Of a stretch of 64,000 bases of DNA, positions 61,820-64,000 are shown in pieces. Position 1 is the stretch's first letter, and each line of letters begins with the position of its first letter. The position numbers and the translations under genes are program-made. The notes under the pieces are model-generated. The model was not told the origin of the DNA and ran no database searches. It was given only the letters and a program-made list of their open reading frames with translations. Source of the stretch: Arthrobacter sp. C2 (GTDB lineage Bacteria; Actinomycetota; Actinomycetes; Actinomycetales; Micrococcaceae). The DNA is taken from contig CP042428.1 in the NCBI GenBank assembly GCA_024207135.1, forward strand, positions 3,472,001-3,536,000, given 5' to 3'.

Positions 61820-62467
61820 TCAGGACGCGGTGCGAACCAGTGAAAGCACGTCGTCGAGAATGCTGCGGACCACCGGCATGCGGGAGAGCACGACGAGACG
61901 GGCCGTCACGGGGGCGACATTCTTGATGAGCCGGTGGCTGCGAGCGGCCCCGGGGGAGGAGTCGTAGGCCCAGAAGAGGAAGATCCCGCGCTGTATCAGC
62001 CACAGCAGTTCCGGCAGGTCGTTGCGGATGGCCAGCGGGGGTAGCGGCCTGCTGGCTGCCACGACCTGGCGCCACAGCCCGAATTCGAGGGCGCGGTGGA
62101 TGTCGCCGAGCTCGGTGTGGGCGCCGGCAAATGCGGTGCGGATAAATGCAGGTCCGAACTCGTGGAACGGCGCCATGATTTCCAGCGCCTGGTCAAGGGC
62201 AATGCGCAGGTTGGTCTCGAGGTTGTTTCCCGGCACCAGCAGCGGCCAGGTGGCGGTCCGGTGTCTTTCGAGCAGGTTGCGGAAAAGCTCGTGGACGATG
62301 GCGTCCTTGGACTCGAAATAGTAGTAGGCGTTGCCCAGCGAAAGCCCGGATTCCGCGGCAATCGCGCGCATCGTTGTCCCGGAGAAGCCCTTCGTGGCGA
62401 AAAGTTCCAGTGCCGTGTCCAGCAGCAGCTGGCGGGTCTGGGAACTCTTGGCGGTTGGTGTCCTCAT
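61820..62467 (-). CDS. TetR-family repressor
   Basis: A 215-residue regulator. The N-terminal HTH (residues ~10-60) shows LLLDTALELFATKGFSGTTMRAIAAESGLSLGNAYYYFESKDAI, read as the three TetR helices with the GNAYYYF signature at helix 3. The C-terminal ligand domain (~65-205) is divergent and no ligand is apparent. ATG 62467 is preceded by TGGAGG. A perfect 18-bp palindrome lies 43 bp upstream, so it likely represses itself. The divergent yhhQ gene starts nearly 300 bp away and may or may not be controlled by it. Confidence 0.9.
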   Translation of the reverse strand: MRTPTAKSSQTRQLLLDTALELFATKGFSGTTMRAIAAESGLSLGNAYYYFESKDAIVHELFRNLLERHRTATWPLLVPGNNLETNLRIALDQALEIMAPFHEFGPAFIRTAFAGAHTELGDIHRALEFGLWRQVVAASRPLPPLAIRNDLPELLWLIQRGIFLFWAYDSSPGAARSHRLIKNVAPVTARLVVLSRMPVVRSILDDVLSLVRTAS

Positions 62468-62509
62468 GGCACTTGCCTCCATTGTTGGCCTGGTCTCCAT
62501 GATAACCAA

Positions 62510-62527
62510 TTTTGAACATGTTCAAAA
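62510..62527. promoter_or_regulatory. TetR operator palindrome
   Basis: A perfect 18-bp palindrome, TTTTGAACATGTTCAAAA, in an AT-rich island, 43 bp upstream of the repressor start. Its TTGAAC also could serve as the -35 box on the minus strand, with TATCAT 15 bp on. This is a textbook self-repression site. Confidence 0.8.
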
Positions 62528-62759
62528 ATTGATAATTCCAAGCAGAAAGCGACGGTACGGCCATTGCCGCGGAGAGAAGCGGGCTTTGCGAGGGGGAAAC
62601 CGCAAAGTGGTTGGGAAGCCGTCGTGGGATACTTGAACCTCAAGTGCTAATACAGCGAGCGGTCCCACCCGCCTCGACCGCCCCGTCCCGTTTGCGCGGA
62701 GCCGGAATCGAGGCCCCCGGGACCGGCTTGGCGAACCACTTCTTCGATTGGGAACCACC

Positions 62760-63485
62760 ATGGGCGAAAAAACCGCCTCCATTTCATCACGTTCACAGGC
62801 CTCGCGCGCCGTTTTTGCGTCCGCAGGAAGCCCCTACTTCTCCACCGTGCTCGCACTGATGGCCGTCGTGGTCATCCTCTCCAACATCGGTGCCGCCAAG
62901 GGCGTCACCTTCGGTTCCATCGTCACCGACGGCGGATTCTTCCTCTTCCCGCTGGCCTACATCATCGGCGACGTCATTTCCGAGGTCTACGGATTCAAGG
63001 TCGCCCGCCGGGCCATCATCACCACCTTCGCGCTGGCGGCCTTCTCCACTGCCTGCTTCTGGATCATGATCCACCTGCCCGCGGCCGAATGGTACGACGG
63101 GCAGGAAGCCCTCGAACGCACCCTGGGTCCGGTCTGGCTCATCGTCCTGGCCTCGCTGCTCGGCTTCCTGGTCGGACAGACCCTGAACTCCTGGGTGCTG
63201 GTGAAGATGAAGGAACGCTTCGGCGAACGCGGCCTGGTGGGCCGCCTGATGGGCTCTACCGGGGTGGGCGAATTCGCCGACACCCTGATCTTCTGTTCCA
63301 TCGCCGCCACGGTCATCGGCATCACCGACATGCCCACGTTCATCAATTACGTGCTGGTCGGCTTCGTCTACAAGACGGCCGTGGAATTCCTCTTCGTGCC
63401 GGTGACCACGCTGGTCATCCGCTGGTTCAAGCGCCGCGAACCCAGCTACGCCTTCGGGCCGCAGGCTGAGGGCACCGCCGCATAG
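62760..63485 (+). CDS. yhhQ: Queuosine precursor transporter (YhhQ family)
   Basis: A 241-residue membrane protein of the VUT1/YhhQ family, which imports preQ0/preQ1 for tRNA queuosine. Six hydrophobic helices are visible. Diagnostic text is PLAYIIGDVISEVYGFKVARRAI (~70-92), GFLVGQTLNSWVLVKMKERF (~142-161) and GEFADTLIFCSIAA (~180-193). ATG 62760 is used, with the hydrophilic N-terminus typical of the family. A ~120-nt leader with a small hairpin (62628-62642) precedes it; I do not see a known preQ1 riboswitch. A clear terminator follows. Confidence 0.92.
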   Translation: MGEKTASISSRSQASRAVFASAGSPYFSTVLALMAVVVILSNIGAAKGVTFGSIVTDGGFFLFPLAYIIGDVISEVYGFKVARRAIITTFALAAFSTACFWIMIHLPAAEWYDGQEALERTLGPVWLIVLASLLGFLVGQTLNSWVLVKMKERFGERGLVGRLMGSTGVGEFADTLIFCSIAATVIGITDMPTFINYVLVGFVYKTAVEFLFVPVTTLVIRWFKRREPSYAFGPQAEGTAA

Positions 63486-63509
63486 GGGGCAGCCGCGAAA
63501 CATTCCGTG

Positions 63510-63554
63510 GGCGGTGGCCGGCTTCGTCTGCACTTGGCGAAGCCGGCCACCGCC
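63510..63554 (+). terminator. Terminator of yhhQ
   Basis: A perfect 17-bp stem (63510-63526 with 63538-63554) with an 11-nt loop followed by TTCTTGTTCC, starting 24 bp after the stop codon. Confidence 0.85.
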
Positions 63555-63648
63555 TTCTTGTTCCCGCACCCAGTCCATCCGCACGAGGGTGCGATGTCAT
63601 CCGCAATGCTGAGGTGCGCCGGCGGTGCCGGTTGGTAGCGTCAAAACC

Positions 63649-64000
63649 ATGGACACCATGAACCGCGAACTGCTCAGGGCCACGGGACTTGTCGCCGGCT
63701 ACGGCGGTCAGGACGTGTGCGGGCCGCTGGACCTGTTGCTGGAACCTGGCCAGGCGCTGGGGATCGTTGGCTTCAACGCCGCCGGCAAATCCACGCTGCT
63801 GCGCACCCTTGTCGGCTACCAGGAACCCGTGGCGGGGGAATCAGTGATCCTTGGATCCTTCACCGACGACTCGAGCTTCATCTACCGCAAGGCCGTATCC
63901 GTCGTCTTCGACGAGGACGCCTTCTTCCCCTCGCTGAGCGTCGAGGAACACCTCCAGCTCATCGCCGGCGGGCACGGGATGCCCGAACCGCAGGCTGCCG
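63649..64000 (+). CDS. ABC transporter ATP-binding protein, 3' truncated by window edge
   Basis: The first 117 codons from ATG 63649 are open to the window end. They encode an ABC ATPase N-terminus: LRATGLVAGYGGQDV, then Walker A IVGFNAAGKSTLLRTL (~residues 40-55; FNAAGKST rather than the usual PNGAGKST), and VVFDEDAFFPSLSVEEHLQLIAGG (~87-110), which contains the region just before the signature motif. The Q-loop glutamine expected after 'VVFDED' is not evident. The rest of the gene is outside the window. A multidrug or ABC-2 type exporter subunit is typical. Confidence 0.82.
   Translation, partial: MDTMNRELLRATGLVAGYGGQDVCGPLDLLLEPGQALGIVGFNAAGKSTLLRTLVGYQEPVAGESVILGSFTDDSSFIYRKAVSVVFDEDAFFPSLSVEEHLQLIAGGHGMPEPQAA

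Noticed and set aside
1-64000. Insertion sequences, phage or integrase genes
   Set aside because: No transposase, integrase or terminal repeats flanking a mobile gene set were found despite the mixed gene content.

Overview
This window looks like chromosome of a high-GC Gram-positive bacterium of the Micrococcaceae (Arthrobacter / Paeniglutamicibacter / Glutamicibacter type). The grounds are very strong G/C at third codon positions, AAGGAG-type ribosome binding sites, AAA+/VWA, SWIM-SNF2, GAF-regulator and BCCT families typical of soil actinobacteria, and an LhgO/DadA/APC-rich catabolic gene set. This is family-level recognition by eye; no database was searched. No tRNA, rRNA, insertion sequence, integrase, CRISPR array or replication origin was seen. 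The window cuts one gene at each edge: an aminotransferase on the left and an ABC ATPase on the right.

Positions 1-14.8 kb form a C2-sulfonate (taurine-type) catabolic island. It holds an aminotransferase (tpa-like), phosphate acetyltransferase (pta), an APC permease and a YeiH/SuyZ-type exporter. After SelO and a DUF1801 gene come a CobT-like VWA protein, a CobS-like AAA+ ATPase and an IclR regulator (all minus strand), divergent from xsc (sulfoacetaldehyde acetyltransferase) and a DadA-like flavin dehydrogenase. Together they would convert an aminosulfonate to sulfoacetaldehyde, then acetyl phosphate plus sulfite, then acetyl-CoA, and export the sulfur. A close paralogue of the DadA-like enzyme lies alone at 41.1-42.4 kb.

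Positions 14.9-31.9 kb are mixed: a sialidase, a primase-helicase of the TOTE type, an FMO-type monooxygenase with its GAF regulator, a histidine phosphatase, L-2-hydroxyglutarate oxidase, an unrecognised protein beside a DnaQ-BRCT exonuclease, an APC permease, a lone cytochrome oxidase subunit I and a BCCT transporter.

Positions 32.1-34.5 kb carry a compact signalling cassette of visibly lower GC: a NarL-type response regulator divergent from a 68-residue secreted peptide with two cysteines, followed by a membrane histidine kinase. Three direct repeats lie between the divergent genes. Positions 34.9-44.8 kb hold a nitroreductase, a second member of the unrecognised family downstream of a SWIM-SNF2 helicase, a phosphoesterase, the second DadA-like gene, a reductase/epimerase, a UDG-like protein and a deaminase.

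Positions 44.9-63.5 kb contain an acyl-CoA synthetase, an SH3-repeat secreted protein, a MerR-type regulator, a DsbA-CcdA thiol pair, an SOS mutagenesis cassette (UmuD lacking its catalytic lysine, a 95-residue ORF, UmuC), a NagZ-like lipoprotein, a beta-lactamase-fold hydrolase, a large secreted subtilase, a ThiD/PdxK kinase, a TetR regulator with a clear operator, and a YhhQ transporter. Convergent genes are repeatedly separated by long near-perfect hairpins or by only a few bases.
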